Source of the DNA: Hofstenia miamia | Lineage: Eukaryota > Xenacoelomorpha > Acoela | Length of the DNA stretch: 64,000 nt | Assembly: GCA_004352715.1 (NCBI GenBank) | Contig: SCFE01000030.1 | Location: forward strand, 403,458-467,457 | Direction: 5' to 3' | Part shown: positions 32,424 to 46,700 of the stretch, piece by piece | Position numbering within the stretch: the stretch's first letter is position 1 | Layout: the number at the start of each line of letters is the position of its first letter | The notes under the pieces: model-generated | What the model saw: the letters and a program-made list of their open reading frames with translations, nothing else | What the model was told of the DNA's origin: nothing | Databases searched by the model: none | Made by a program: the position numbers and the translations under genes

Positions 32424-35400
32424 TTACTAAAATATATGTGTGCCCCCAAGTAGAAAATTCTTACTCAGTTAATTTTCAGTATAGGAGTTCAATGTTAACC
32501 AATATTCATGACTCATATCCTATGACACAATGTATAAATGTATATTTATGGTAATTATTGTGTAGAGGTATGATGTAGATGTTTGTGACTGATACAACTT
32601 TTAAAGTATATATAAAGGTATCAACTGTGAATTTTCATTAGCTTTTTTTAAATCAAATTTGAAAGGTTGGCTGAAATTTCCACTGCAGTAAATTTAGTTT
32701 ACACATTCTGTGAAAATTTAAGACGAAGTCATTTTCTGTCAAGGAATTATGACTGTTTTGTGGTGATTGAGATTTATTTTAATATGACTAGACAAAAACA
32801 AAAATATGCTGATATAAACATTAATAACTACAAATTAATATGTCTTAAGTTATTACTAGACCTTATAATTTATGTTTGAATTGAAAAATATTGAAAGTTG
32901 CCCAAAAATAATAACCATTTTGACATAAACCATCTCTTAGCATTTTTACCATTTTTCCAAAAAACTGCTGATGTCAGCAAAAATGTCTGGATAAAAATAA
33001 TTTTTTAGAATTTTTATCCCATGTTACCTTTGTGCTAAACTTCATGACAATAGCATTACTATATCAAAAATAAACATGGGGTATTTTTACCTTGTGAAGC
33101 CAACTTACATAAAAAAGTTTTTAGGATTAGGGTTAAAGTGTACATATGTATGAAATGCAGAGATTGATCAATGCTTTGCTTAAACAAAATTTATCTCCAA
33201 TAATTTTAAGTCGAGCTCTTGTTGGAGCTGTGCGCTTAGTATTGCCTGTAATAAGTTAAGGTTGATATAGGTTGAAATTTTGATTGTTTTATTATCCAAA
33301 GGGTATGCATTAACTTGCTAGTAATCATCCACTGGTTATATTAAATATTGCATAGCTTTATATGCATTTCTGAAAAAGTAGGTGGTGCGATGAAAACATA
33401 ATAGTCAAAAGTGTAGGTTAATCTAAAAATAGTAATTCGATTGCTGTATTTGGCATCTTACCAATTTCATGGGAGTTTGCAAACTCATTTGGCCTCCAGA
33501 TGTATATTTGCCATCGTTGAAACGTGACGTAGTTCACGTTATTCCCCATCGTGTTTTTATTTACTTCTTTAATTCTTACAATAAAGCCAATCAACTAATC
33601 AATATAAAAAAATATAAATGTATCATTAAAAATCATTTGATCATCATTTGAGCAATACATTAATTATAACATATGCTTGACTACTTTTACTTGTCCAAAT
33701 GGTTGTTTTTTAAGAAAACTAGATACAAGGTTAGTAACAGATAGCACGATGAAATTGTTAGGGAATATTTTGGTTCCAACGAAGTATATAAGGGTTTTCT
33801 GTGGACCATTTCCTAAGGTAGGACCTTCAATCAAGGTAGATTGTAATGGGGATGCTCGAATTCACATTCTTTACATCATAAAATTAAATCGGGTTTTTCT
33901 GTTAGTTTTTGTTGGTTAGAAAAATTTTTTGTATTACATTCTATGTTTTTTTCAAGACCTAGATGAATTAATTAATAGGTAGTTTATGGCAATATGAATT
34001 GTTTAAATATGACTGTGCAGATATAGTTGCAGCAAAATTTGTGATCGCAAAATTTATTTATTTCTTTTTAATTATGCTCATAATATTCAAGGTTTAGCTT
34101 ATAATTAGTCAAACACTAATGAGTCTGAGTCTCGCAGATTTCTTTCATGAAAGAACTAGAACAAAGAGTGAATTATCCCGACTATGATAATTTTATTGAT
34201 TTGTGAAAGAACAGCTAAATCCTTTCTTGGATGCTCATACGAACAGAAAGTAATCTTGTCATATGATGAAGTCTGAAGTTTCAGTGTTTTTGCATACCCG
34301 CAAAACACACTCTCTGCAATTTATCTTTCTCATTGGGGTTAGGATTATATTAGGGTTAGGTAAATAAACAAAATGACTCATCGAATGGCATTTGATTACT
34401 TAGAGAATGCCATGTCCCTTGTTCAAATATCTTGGTAAATTTGATGTAGAAAAGTTTTGTATTAATGAAATATATATAAAAGCTTGTAGATATGTGATTG
34501 GTTATTTATTTGGAAATTTAGTTGATCTTGATACAAAACGTGCACGAATATTATTATGTGTTTTGGTTTTATCTCATATTGGAGAGCCTTCGGTACTTGC
34601 GTAAGGAGAGGTGCCAAAATAAATTTTTTAGATTGCGTGTAGCGTGCGGGTTTAGATAAAATTGAATCCCTGCATTCATACATAAACATCATGATTTTTA
34701 GCTTCATCTATTTCTACCGAAACCATTTTTTATTATGCAATTAGCTTACGAGTCATTCTATACAATCATTCCTCATATAGACGTTAAACTAATTTTTTCA
34801 ATAAAAAGAACGTATACGTGAGTTGTTATATTGTTTCATTTTTGAGTGCTTTATGCTGTTACATATTCGCACAATAGGGAACTATTTTCATTCCTATTAA
34901 TTGACATTAGCAGCCATGTGCTAGATCTATTTTGATTTTTACAAATTTTACTAATTTTCAACACCAGTCTTGTTTAGATGTTCTTCTGTTCTTGAGAATG
35001 TGATTAGGTAAATTATTTGTATTATAATAAAGTCGATTGCAAACATTGCTGTTTGGGTAATCCCTTTTCTACAAATTTTCCAATATTGTCTGTGCATGAT
35101 TTTCCTTATATCATAGAGAATATTAAGAATGACTGGATTGAAGAGAAATGACGAAAACTTGTCTTAATGGTTACGGGTGTGGATGTGTTTAGTGAGTTAA
35201 ACATTGATGTTTATGGTATCAGGTGCAAAGTAAATTCAACATATCGCTCTGCTAGCGAGTGGAAATTGAATATGAAAAGCTGATTACATCACATTTAAGG
35301 ATAGACTTACAACATAGAAATTGGAGAATTACTTGTCCCCTGTTGGTGAATTGTTTAACTTTGTCTTACAATGACTGGTATGAAATTTTATAAAAGACTA

Positions 35401-35897
35401 CACAAGTGTGATTACAATTTTTTTGAATAATTGCTAAAGCTATCTTTTTGTAGGAATGCAGTGCATAAATTTAATTGGTTTTATTGTGTTGCTCCTGCTT
35501 GTTTACAAATTTCTGATTTTATCATTATAAATGATTGGTTGTCACTTCTTGTATTAAGTACTCCTTAGGTCTACAATATTTTAGTTCATTCTATATGTTT
35601 TTGAAATTTCACTAAAACCCTATCTTAACTTAACAATTTAATTGGCCTAACAAATCGGATCAATTAATTCGTGTAGCTAAGATGGAAAAAGTTGGCATTC
35701 CACAAATAATAGATTTTATAGGATTGAAAAAGTTGCTGTACGACAGCTATGCATTTTGGTAGTTTAGTTAAGTCAGGCCTTAAATTATGTTCCTCTGTCG
35801 CTTTTTATAATTAGCAAAAATTATTCACAGTGAATGAATGCAATGCCAAATTATAGTGCTGAGAGTAAACTTGGTTAGATTTCAGAAATACTAGTAT
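32419..35897. other. No gene recognised
   Basis: A+T-rich. Open frames at 32667-32879, 33677-33919 and 34407-34604 (plus strand) are 65-80 codons without known motifs. Degenerate TTAGGG-like tracts occur near 33122 and 34337-34360. Confidence 0.45.
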
Positions 35898-36076
35898 CAG
35901 TGGCGGCACAAGTAGGGAGCAGGCAGGCAGTTGCCTCCCCTAAAATCAATTTTTCAGGCAAAATCTCCTCAATTATTTTTATTTAAGCAATGAACGTGGC
36001 AATTATGTATTCAATGTGCTGAAGAGTATACGTAACTTGCCTAACTCCATAACCAAAATTCGTTCCGCTGCCACTG
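35898..36076. mobile_element. Small hAT-like MITE
   Basis: The left end CAGTGGCGGCAC and the inverted right end (CAGTGGCAGCGG when complemented) frame 179 bp. CAGTGGC-type ends are common in hAT elements. The 8 bases outside each end match at only five positions, so any target duplication is decayed. Confidence 0.5.
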
Positions 36077-36592
36077 GCTTGCATTTTGCTCAAAGCTGCT
36101 TTTTATATAATTCAAAAGAGTAAAATTGCCTTGAATATGAAACAATCAAATTTATAAACATACTCTTTGCTTTTATTTGTATAAAATTAAGTTCATCGTA
36201 GCAAGGTTTTATCACTGCGCAGACCAGTAGACATAAATTGCATCACAAATGACAAGTTTTTTCATTATACCATCAGAGTTTCCACTGAATTTATTCATAA
36301 TCATAAGAGATTCCCTAATGTCTACGCTTTTTAGATTTATTCTGATCTGTGCTATAACAAAACCAATTTATGTTTGTTTTCTGCTCAATGCAGAGATTGT
36401 TGACAGTAATTATAACACATTAATCTTTTGATCATAATCATTTTGCATTATTATCTTTAGCTTCTGTATGAATATTCGAAAATTTATATGATTGTCCCTA
36501 GATGGCGTCAGTATTAGTTTTTTTACAATATTATTGCTACTTAGTTATTCTACAGCTATAAACTTGTGACTTGTGAGAAAATCCAATTAACA

Positions 36593-36593
<1 letters not shown>

Positions 36594-36627
<34 letters not shown>
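36594..36627. repeat. (AT)n microsatellite
   Basis: About 34 bp of uninterrupted AT dinucleotides. Confidence 0.9.
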
Positions 36628-36632
<5 letters not shown>

Positions 36633-39471
36633 GTGATAAAGCTGTTAAATTAATGATATCTATTTCTTAGAATTTCTTAAGAAGTTATTAGTCATTTTAA
36701 GGAGGCATATCAATGTAACAACAAGCTATGAAGTACTACTGCTGTGTTCTCGAACAATTGCCATAATAGAGCTATTCAATTCACTATACATTTGTGTTTC
36801 ACTAACACTGGCGGTAAGCAATATTGGCTTAAATATAACTGCCAAGAGTAGTGCAATTGATTTACTTCCCTTCATTTTAGATTTGACTCAACGAACATGA
36901 TTAAATCTCGAGCACGTTTCCAAAAGGGGATGACTTGTTTAAATAGTTTTACAATACATACAGTCAACCTGGCACGTCTCTTTCTAATGACCAGTTTTTG
37001 ACTTAATGTCCAAGTTAGCAACTATCAGAATGCCAGGTTGCAAGGGTTTGTTATTACAAAAATAAAAAATTAAAAGATGCATTCAAATGTTGACTTGAAA
37101 AATCGCGTTTTCTCAGAAAATACATTTTAAAAAATTGCAGTTGGTAATTTTTGGCGAGCCCTTCGAAAAAATAATTTTTTGTAGTTATGCCTCTTTCTTT
37201 CACATATGTATGGTTGCTGAAGTTGCGTAAGAACCTGAGATAAACATTCGTATAAAATTTTTCTTAGGTGGAATCAGCTTTATTTATGCGGCTGTATTAA
37301 TCAAAAACAGTAGGCTGATCTATTTCTAGTAAACAATTTAAATTGGTTCATTTATTTAAATATATGCAAAATAATTTATTATAATATGGATTTTCCACAT
37401 TTATATGTGATATTAAAATAAAGCGCCATGTAGCGCAGGATTTTTCATCCCCGAAAAATTTTTCAAGACTGAAATTATGCCTGTATATAAAATACTATCA
37501 ATTAGCCAGCATTTTAAATATTCGAAGAGAAGGTCATTCTGTTTAAAAGCTATATCCAAATGTATTTTTCTTTTTTAAATATAGTTAAAACTAATTTAAG
37601 CACTAAGAGAACTTTACAGTTTTAGATATTAATAGTATAGTAGGCCGCTATTGTATTTTAGATATATGTTTGTTTAGAAAAAACCTCTAGTTTTAATAAC
37701 TCGATACATTTATCTAGTTACCAACCTTGGTATTGAAATATTTAACATTTGCTGTTACTGTTATTAATACGAATATTAGATCGCTCTACATTCTACACCA
37801 TATTTGAAAATTTTAATAAGCATTTCCTGTAATAATGCATTTTATGTTTGTAGAATCTTTTTAATTTGCCTAATTTGATGCACTTTTGAACTCATTTTTT
37901 CTGTCGTAGAATGCCTGAATTTTAGCAAATTTCAGGTAGTTATGCAAAAATTCCACACAGACGTGTGTGCATCGATTAATTTTAACATTTTATTATCACA
38001 GTCCCTTTTTAGGCATCCCTCACAGAAAGTTCATGTACGTAAATATTTTAGCTATATTAGCAGAAATGTTGCTGAATTTGTATATATTTTTGTTAAGTTT
38101 TGATTGGGAATGGATACTTGTATTCAGAAAAACAAAACGTGTCTAGTATAACAGAGATAACCTAAACACCCTAATGTGACCATTGAAATTAATTCTGCAT
38201 TGTGTGCGGTGAAAGCAACAACTTATGTTCCTACCCAAATACAAATATAAACCTCGCATAAACCGAATCAAATTAATTTTTCATTTGCATTGGATTATCT
38301 TTGAAAGATCTCGTAAATGATAACAAAAGACAAAATTGGCATTAAATATTTGGCTTAGTTGAGTATGCATTTATATACATTATATACATATTGGCGCTCA
38401 ATTTGAATGCGAAATGTTTGTTTGTCATCATTGTTTAAACTTTGTGTTTGCTTTATTGGGAAAATGTTTTTAAAATTACCAATTAACCGATTGACGCCTA
38501 TTTTTGGTTTCGATCTTCGTTATTTTTTTTTGATGTTTTCCTTCGGAATAAAACGTCGAAGACGTAGCTTCGTCCCATCTCTAAAATAAATTTGATGTGT
38601 ACAAATATCTTGGTAAATATATTGGTATACATATCTATCTACCACTTGTTGCAAAAAAATGGGACAAACACATAAACTTATTTACAAACAGCAAGTGGGA
38701 GTTTAGCAAAATGAGTTAGCTATAAATACATGGTTTAAGTTTTTACAAATTTTCTGTTGTTTGCTATAATCATTTAGATACAAACCATACATAGCTCTCC
38801 ATTATATGTATATGCGTATTTCTTATGAAAATACGGTATACTTTATATATGTTTTCTATTTTGAGTTAAGCTAGAAGTTTCAGATATCATATTGATATTT
38901 AAGCATCTTTCTAAACAATTACATTTTTTTAAATTACGTAGGTTACGCTAGACACTAAACCTTTACATCATTTTTAGAGATGAAAGCAATTGAATTGAAC
39001 GAAAGCTAATACGCGTTTATGTTAAGACAGTATAAAAAATCTTTTAATTTCGCTTTGAGTAATCAATGGGAGACGTGTTTCCAGTGGCGTATGCAAGGGG
39101 ATGCTCCCTCAGGTTTTCAAATTTATTTTTGATTAGTAAAATCAAAAAGTTTTCTGCAAAAAATTAAAAATTTTAAAAACTAGGTTGTAGAATTTATTTT
39201 TAGGTCATAGTTTTTTCAATATTTTCAACAAATTTCGCTTTTTGTCACGCACATACATGATCATGACTGAAATGTCCTGCGTACGCAGAAATTTCTTTAC
39301 GTTTTTTCACATAAATAACAGGTTTATTGCTTAGCTAAGCACGCTTAGGAATTACAGATCTAGAAATTGAATTGACCGAGATTAACTGGTGCTATAGTGG
39401 TATTTTGTAACTAATTGGCAAAGTAGAATCCCACAAATATTCTATAATCCAAGCATACAACGACTTGCAGT
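36628..39471. other. No gene recognised; one possible solo hAT end
   Basis: A+T-rich. CAGTGGCGTATGCAAGGGG at about 39084 resembles a hAT terminus, but no matching inverted end was found nearby. Confidence 0.45.
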
Positions 39472-39950
39472 TAGTGTTCTGCAGCCATGGCCACGGACAC
39501 GGCTTGGCCGTTATCATTCCGTAGCCACGGCCAATGGCCTGCTGCGGCCAAAGAATCAAGGCTAACGTCCGGCTGCGGCCAAGGATTTAGTTTCACGGCC
39601 AAATATCTCTTAATATTCATAATGGAAATACTAATTTGCAATTGATTACACGTTGTTTCAGTTTTGAAGTAAATCATAAAAGTGATGATTTTCTATGTAT
39701 ATGTTTTAATTGTTGCATTGAAAATTACAGTATTGTACTTAGTAGTAAAGAGCACTTACTATGGTAGAAAAATCACGGCTAACGGTCGACTACGGCTAAA
39801 GCCTTACGACCAACGGCCGGCTACAAACAAGGCATTACGGCTAACGGTCGATTACGGCTAAAGCCTTACGACCAACGACCGGCTACAAACAAGGCATTAC
39901 GGCTAACAGTCGGCTACGGTCAAGAAAATTGCTTTGGCAGCAGAACACTA
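39472..39950. mobile_element. hAT-type MITE with exact 8-bp target duplication
   Basis: The ends are TAGTGTTCTGCAGCCATGG and, inverted, TAGTGTTCTGCTGCCAAAG. The 8-mer CTTGCAGT flanks both sides exactly (39464-39471 and 39951-39958), which is the hAT signature. The element is 479 bp and non-coding, so non-autonomous. Its two ends are strikingly GC-rich against the surroundings and full of short GGCTAACGG and CGGCC motifs. The middle is A+T-rich like the host. Confidence 0.88.
39775..39920. repeat. 62-bp tandem repeat inside the hAT MITE
   Basis: Units at 39775-39836 and 39837-39898 differ at only a few positions, and a partial third follows. Each contains ACGGCTAACGGTCG, TACGGCTAAAGCC and ACCGGCTACAAACAAGG variants. 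Repeated subterminal motifs in hAT elements are often transposase-binding sites; that role here is inference. Confidence 0.85.
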
Positions 39951-40330
39951 CTTGCAGTGTTTTGATTTCAAAGAAGATCGATTTGCACTTCGGGATTATA
40001 TCTAACGATTAGTTGAGCAAAATGATTTGCTGAATATAGTGTACTATGCCAGATATCAGTCCGGCCATATTTGCAAAAATACCATCGTGCTGCACCGCTA
40101 CGAAATGTTCTGTTGAAGAAGATTTTCTCTTCTGAAGAAAATTTTTGTGCAAAGATCGCAACTTTCTGCCTGAAAATTTGGGGAAATACTTTATCTTCCA
40201 TTTTAACCACAGTGCTTAAGAAAATATTGATAAATTAAATTTATTTTCCTTTTTGTCGCTTTAAAGTTCAAAATTGAACAATCGCTAAATCAAAAAATCG
40301 TAATTTTTGTGTCGCCATGTCTTATTTCTT

Positions 40331-40434
40331 ATTGATTAATAGTTTTAACATTTTATTTATTTAAGCAACTTATGACATTCCGAAAACATTTATCGGCATT
40401 GAATGAAAAATAAAAAACCAAGGTTGAAGGATCC
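40331..40434 (+). repeat. Dispersed direct repeat, copy 1
   Basis: Starts ATTGATTAATAG, contains CTTATGACATTCCGAAAACA, and ends AGGTTGAAGGATCC. It matches 43688-43790 with a few mismatches and a small indel; the similarity stops sharply on both sides. Family unknown. Confidence 0.85.
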
Positions 40435-40794
40435 GCAAAATATACAATATCTTCATTTTAAAATGTTATTGATATCTTTCAGATAAAGTCTTGAACTTAT
40501 TTAATCACCTTCGGAAAGTTTCAGAACTTTCTCCTAAGGAAAACATGCATGCAGCAAATTTCTTGTTTTATTTAAAGTGTTTAATCCTAAATGAGTAACA
40601 CCACCATCCTTAGAACACATGAAATTACCAGCCATTGTATGCTTCACTTCAAAAAATCTAAATGTTATGTTTTCAATTTTTTAAATTTTTTTGAATTATT
40701 ACGTTGTTGTATTATTTGAGTTATTTTTTCAGAATCCTGACATTTGCTAACCAAGTAAGTAGTGCCATGTAGAGAGCGATAATATGAGGTAAGC

Positions 40795-41070
40795 ATAAAC
40801 CCGAACCCGACCCAATCGTAATATTTACTACCCAAAGACTACGCGACCCGACCTGAAACGTTGAATTTGATTTGAAGTGGATTTTTCTAAAATGAAATGA
40901 TAATTCACATTAATCATTTTCAGCAATTCATTCGTATTACTTAACGTCTTGGCTATTTCTCAAATCAATCTGTGATTAACATCAAGATTTTTTATATAAT
41001 TTAATCTTCTTACCTCCCGACCCGAAAATTTGACCCCCGAAACTCGGGTTAATCGAGTACCCGATGTCAT
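40795..41070. repeat. ACCCGA-rich patch, possibly a decayed hAT MITE
   Basis: Contains ACCCGAACCCGACCCAATCG near 40799 and, inverted, CTCGGGTTAATCGAGTACCC near 41044. The MITE at 55483-56103 has comparable CCCGAC/GTCGGG motifs at its two ends. No clean termini or target duplication were found here. Confidence 0.35.
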
Positions 41071-43687
41071 TTTTTAGTGTCATGGTATTCAGAACACCCC
41101 CAAACATCTGGGAACACGCGATTCAGCAGAATAAAAATTTTGTACCTTAATTTGTTGCACAGGTTAATGTATGATAATTGTGTTTAAGCCTTTAATTTCA
41201 AGTAAATTTTATGCAGAAAATGGATGTTCTTAATTTTGCATTGCGAAGAAGAGTTTTCCTTGCAATTTTTTTCCGGTAATTAGAAAGGAATTTTTTATTA
41301 CGGATAGACACTTTGAAATTACTTGCTGCAATACAATTGCTTGCTGCTAAAACTAAATCAATTCTTTCCAGAGTGTTAAGTGTATAGTTATAATATGTTT
41401 AGTGAATACTAAATATATACTAATTTGGATGTTGAAAAGCAAATATTAGGGAACTTGCTTATGCATAATTTTAAACTAACTATTTTGTTTACTGCAGAAG
41501 AAATATAATCAATTAAATACATTATCAATTTTAAGAACACATACATGGGATTTTTAAAAAAAACATGTGTTAGTAAAATTTTGACTGGAAGTGAATTCAT
41601 CATTGTAACGAAAGTAAAGAGCAAGGAAATTACAGATCGAGGCTTTTTATATTGGATTCATCATTTAATAGTTCAATGTAGAGTCACGAGCAGTTAACTC
41701 TATTTCCACTAGCATTACTTTTTAGTATCAATTTTATAAAAGCCTCTTATAAAAAAGAAATGTTAAAAATTTTTATATGAACACATCTATGAGATTGGGC
41801 CGCGCATACAATGATTGATATTTTTGCCAAAACTTATTTTTGTGCCTGAATTACATGCAAATATTAATTTTAAATGAGAAATCCTATTTTGTAAAGATAT
41901 TCAAATTATTTCCATACCTATTGTTCAGATAATGAGGCGTTCCAATGGCCATGGGAACAACAACTACCCTGATATATTTTGTTTTCTGAAGGAAAATATT
42001 CTTTCAGATTTTAAATATTTCATTACTCCCTGAGTTAATGAATTGTTTTGGAAATATTGATTGCGCCATTTTTTCTTAGCATTTTCAAAAAAACTATTAC
42101 ATTTAATGTCACTGTGCTAACAGAGAGCCCAAAATGAATGTTATATGATAAATTTTCCAGTTTTGCTTATGCGCTGTTTACATTATATTGTACAGTATCA
42201 TCAGAAATAATTCTGCGAAAGTCATCGTACACTTTCATGTATATTGAATCATTCATTGGTTTGAATTGGCTTGCAATGTTTGCAACAAATGCAAGGCAAT
42301 TTATAGTGTTGCCAATTGGCATTATTGTTTGCTACAAAGTGCACTCCTATTAATTATTTTCAGAAATTTCGTGTCGTACACTCTCAATAAGTAAGTTTTT
42401 TGCTGAATGTAGATACTGTGGGAACTATGCGAAAGGTATTTTGAAATATTGCAGGCCAACTGGATTTAGAGAAGTTCCTAAGAAAATGTTTTTATAGTAA
42501 GACTGTGTATGGTTTTCTGAAGTATTATGAGGTGAAGCCTTGCTTCAGAGTGTTTTAAACACAATATCACTGTCGTTGAAATTTTCTAAATACAACTCTC
42601 TGCGACTAGACACATTGTCTTACGTATAATGGCCTTGTTCTATAAGCGCTTTGCTCCAAGGTTCAATTTCGTATATTAATGTAACAGGCATTGACCATCT
42701 TTTTTCGATATTTGCAGGCTTGTGCAGTTTATTATAGATTTTGTATCAAAACATTTTAGTTAGACTTTGTTTATAAAGCATGGTCAGCTGAGCGTTAGGC
42801 AGTGGCAAAAGATATCACTTTCAATATAACTTTTTTTTCTACAAATACCTGCTAATTCCGCTGTTCTAGTTGATATCTATGTTAAAAGTGAATAAGTACA
42901 AATATTAGGTTTGTCAATTTTTATATATAATTGGAATCATATTGGATTATAATAGTTTCATTTGGAAATTCGCGTTGTCGTTAATAAATGGTTGAAATAA
43001 ATTTATATTAAATTTCCAGTATTGTAGGAGCGTAACATTTATAAAATTGATTTATTGGTTTATTTTCTTCATGCAAATGCAGTGAATATTACAATAACGG
43101 GAATTGTACGGGTTAACGGGAATTGGAGGGGTAATATATTATTCATCACTTGTGATGCTTAATTTATTTAAACTTAATTCGTAATTTGTGCATTATTGAC
43201 ATTATATTAAGAATAATCATACTAAAATTTAAGTTTAATGTGCGTAATTTGTTACGCCATCTATCGTCTACTTCAATAAATCAATGGCCTTTACTATTGA
43301 AATGAATTTCTAAGAAAATTTCTACGAAGAAAATGCAATGTAAGTTGTATTGTTTCATATTTGCATTCACATTGTTTCAAATATTGTTACAACTTGCATT
43401 GTAACATGCATCTATGTATGTACACAATGCATAAAAACAGATTCAGACATTGATGAATCTTTACATTGTGGCATATCGGTGAATTCGGAACACCTGGATT
43501 ATCGATATGTTATACTAATTTTTGCAGCAGTTTATGTTTCCGCACTCCACGCATAATTTTGAAGTAATTCCTTGTACAATAATTTTTATTAATTTAATAT
43601 TAATAAATAGCGTTGTCTAAAATTAATATTTTTAATACACTTTGTAAAGAATTACATTGTTTTTTAAAAAAACAAACAAAAATCTCA

Positions 43688-43790
43688 ATTGATTAATAGT
43701 TTTAACATTTTATTTATTTAAGCAACTTATGACATTCCGAAAACACATATCAGCATTGAATAAAAATAAAAAACCAAGGTTGAAGGATCC
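43688..43790 (+). repeat. Dispersed direct repeat, copy 2
   Basis: Same orientation as copy 1, about 3.35 kb downstream. Flanks are unrelated between the copies. Confidence 0.85.
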
Positions 43791-46700
43791 AAGTGATTTT
43801 CTTTATTCATAAAGAAAATTAATTTAAAATTAAATGAATTTTCAATAATTGTCGAATAAAAATAATTTGTTTTTAATTTTAGCAACGCTAAATTAAGAAA
43901 TGTAGTGTATTGTCTATCAAATCATATAATTTTAAATATTTATATGTTACAGTCGTTTAGGCCATTCCCAAATTTAATTTTTGAAAATTCAGCATTTTCT
44001 CCAAAATGATTTACACGTATACAGATTTTCTGCCCGATTCACTTGTTTGTAGGTTTCTGTTAATTATTTGAAGTTATTTTAGCAAATTCTAATTATACAA
44101 CGACTTGGTATTTTATGAAATTTGTAAATATGAGCTAAATACCAAACCTAAGCAAAACATTTAGTTTTTAAATTACGTTCCCCCAAATTAAGTTATAATG
44201 CATGAATGTACAGTATTGCATTGCAAGCGTTGGTAATTTGTTAGTGACAAATATGAGACACTTATTCCATGACAACCATTTTAGCATTAGAATTTATTGC
44301 AAGCTATGGTAATCTCAGGTTTGAATTTTTTGCATTTGCCAATTATATATATTTATTGATTATATAATTTGTTTGCAAACATTTCGAAGCAAATATCAAT
44401 AATCTTTGAGCAATTGTTTCAATGTGCTATAGTTTTTATTGCTTTCTAGATGTACTACAGGAATTAGTAATATATTATTGAAACGCTACCAATAGATTAT
44501 TGCTAACCCAATAAATTAGGCCATTTTTTTCGTTCACACAATAGATTATTACCAATATTATTTTTCCAATTCGATGTTATCCATATAAATTAATCACAAC
44601 TAAGTAAAGTTTGATATTCCGCTTCTAATTTGTAGTAAAATGCCATTTTGAAATATTTTTATTCCGTCACTTGCCAAAAGAGTATATTTCAAAGTATACT
44701 TGATTAAATCCGAATAAATATACTAAGTACGTCAAAGCGCTGTGTATGTAAAATGTCATAATTTTTATTTGCTATATATATATATATATATTATAGGTGT
44801 GCGGTACCGTGTCTGGTACCGCAGAGACTGGAACCAAATACTAGACGCTACCAGGACCTAAATTTGCACAATATCAAGAATTTTCATATATATATATATA
44901 TACATTTTTGCTATTTATCTTCATTAAAATATATGGGTATTAATGTAAAATTAAGGTTTAAGTTGCGTGATATGATACTATATAGCAATTAAGATAGTTA
45001 ATGCTTTGTATGTATTTTAATGGTCTCTCATTTTATTGGCATTCAAATTAATCATATTAAATATTAAATACATAAATCATAACGTTTTTGAGTTAAGTTA
45101 AATTTTGGATTTAAAGGCAATTATAACTTTTAGTAATGTCATCTGGGGGACTTTTTATATCTTCAAACAATTTGGCTCATTGTATCGTAGGCTAAGATAG
45201 CCATCTTTTAATTATTCCTAGAAGTGTGGTTTTTCTTATTCAGAAATTTTAGAATTATCTGTGCTGAAAATGTATATATTGTTACTATGAGGTTTAATAT
45301 TAGGAGTATGTTTATGACATATCCCAAATTATTGTAAAATAACAAATACAAATGAAATAAAAAAAATAACATATTTACTCTTGATCAATTAACTATAATA
45401 GTGATAATTTATTGAAAATGTGGTCAAAGGGTATTCGCTTAAACATTTTTGTACATGAAAACAATTTGTTTTGGTCTTAGCATACAGAAATTTTACAGGA
45501 TGAACAAGGAATGATCTATCACTGGAGTACTTTTGGAACTTAAGTAATTCGATGTATATAGGATAACTACGCCTCGACACTGATCTTGGTGCGAGGTCTA
45601 GGAAAGGCTGGAAATCATTAGATGATTTATTAATGAACTTTCAACCCAAGTATTCCAGAGAAAGAGTAATAGTTTTACATTTTCCAAATGAAGATTGATA
45701 TATCCATTTTAGGATGCATCTCTAAAATTGTCTAATGTTTTAAATACATTATTGATAGCTTTTCCAATAGGATAATATCAATCAAATTATTTTCTGGATG
45801 TGTAGGCGGCATAAACCATTTAATATTACAGTGAAATGTAATTCTAAATGCATATATGAATGTTTCGCTTATGTTTTGAACTAAGAAATGAGTGATTGAT
45901 TAAAATGAATTCATCTCATCCAATTGTTATTTAGATCCAAAATTGCAATTTCCAATAACCACATAATTTTTATCCTAGATTTATATTAATCATATAATTT
46001 GACTTTTGTTCCTGATTAAAATTACATTTGGATTTATTTTATTATTAATGTTTATGCTAGAATTAGACGAATCAGAAATATCTAGTTCAAGCAGCATAAT
46101 AGAACGAGATTTATTCGGTTCATTGTAATTTGTTGTTTGCAATCAGCCTGCATTAGTTATAATTTCAAATGTAAATTTCACACTTTGAAGGTATTGCGAA
46201 CATTTCTTTGTCTTCAACAGATTTCATGGCCTTAATTCTTCAGCGTGACCGTTTTGAACATATTGGTGTCTAGTTGAAAGCAGCTCAATCTTTGATTTTT
46301 GTCGGTAAGAAACAACACGAAACTAGTCTGTTATATTCCAGAATTGACCATTTTTGCACCACTGTAATATTGCTGCTAATAAACGCTATAAGAAAATTGG
46401 TTTTTTACCTACTATTCGACCAAAAAGAATAGCTCTCTAAAATTCGTTTAACAATAGACATACTAACAAGATTTGGCAAGACTCATTCAACACGCATTTG
46501 ATTTGTCTGAATGATAACTTTGATGGTATGCAAAATTTTAAGATATTAGTAGAAGTCAATACTTTCTCTTTCTTGATTGTGTTTACAACCGCTGTGACCA
46601 ATTTTCAATATTCGTACTATAGCTCGTTGGGATTCACCGGGCTTTGACAACTTCATCTTTAAAATCGGGCATTTTTTTAATGGCAATGCGTGAAAACATG

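Noticed and set aside
32082-32453. Long open frames of alternating Tyr and Ile on both strands
   Set aside because: They translate (AT)n and a run of N; the same applies to frames at 28983-29186 and 29380-29622 apart from the LINE palm fragment.
44800-44870. GC-richer patch with GGTACC palindromes between two (AT)n tracts
   Set aside because: Too short, with no definable element ends or coding sense; could be any decayed repeat.
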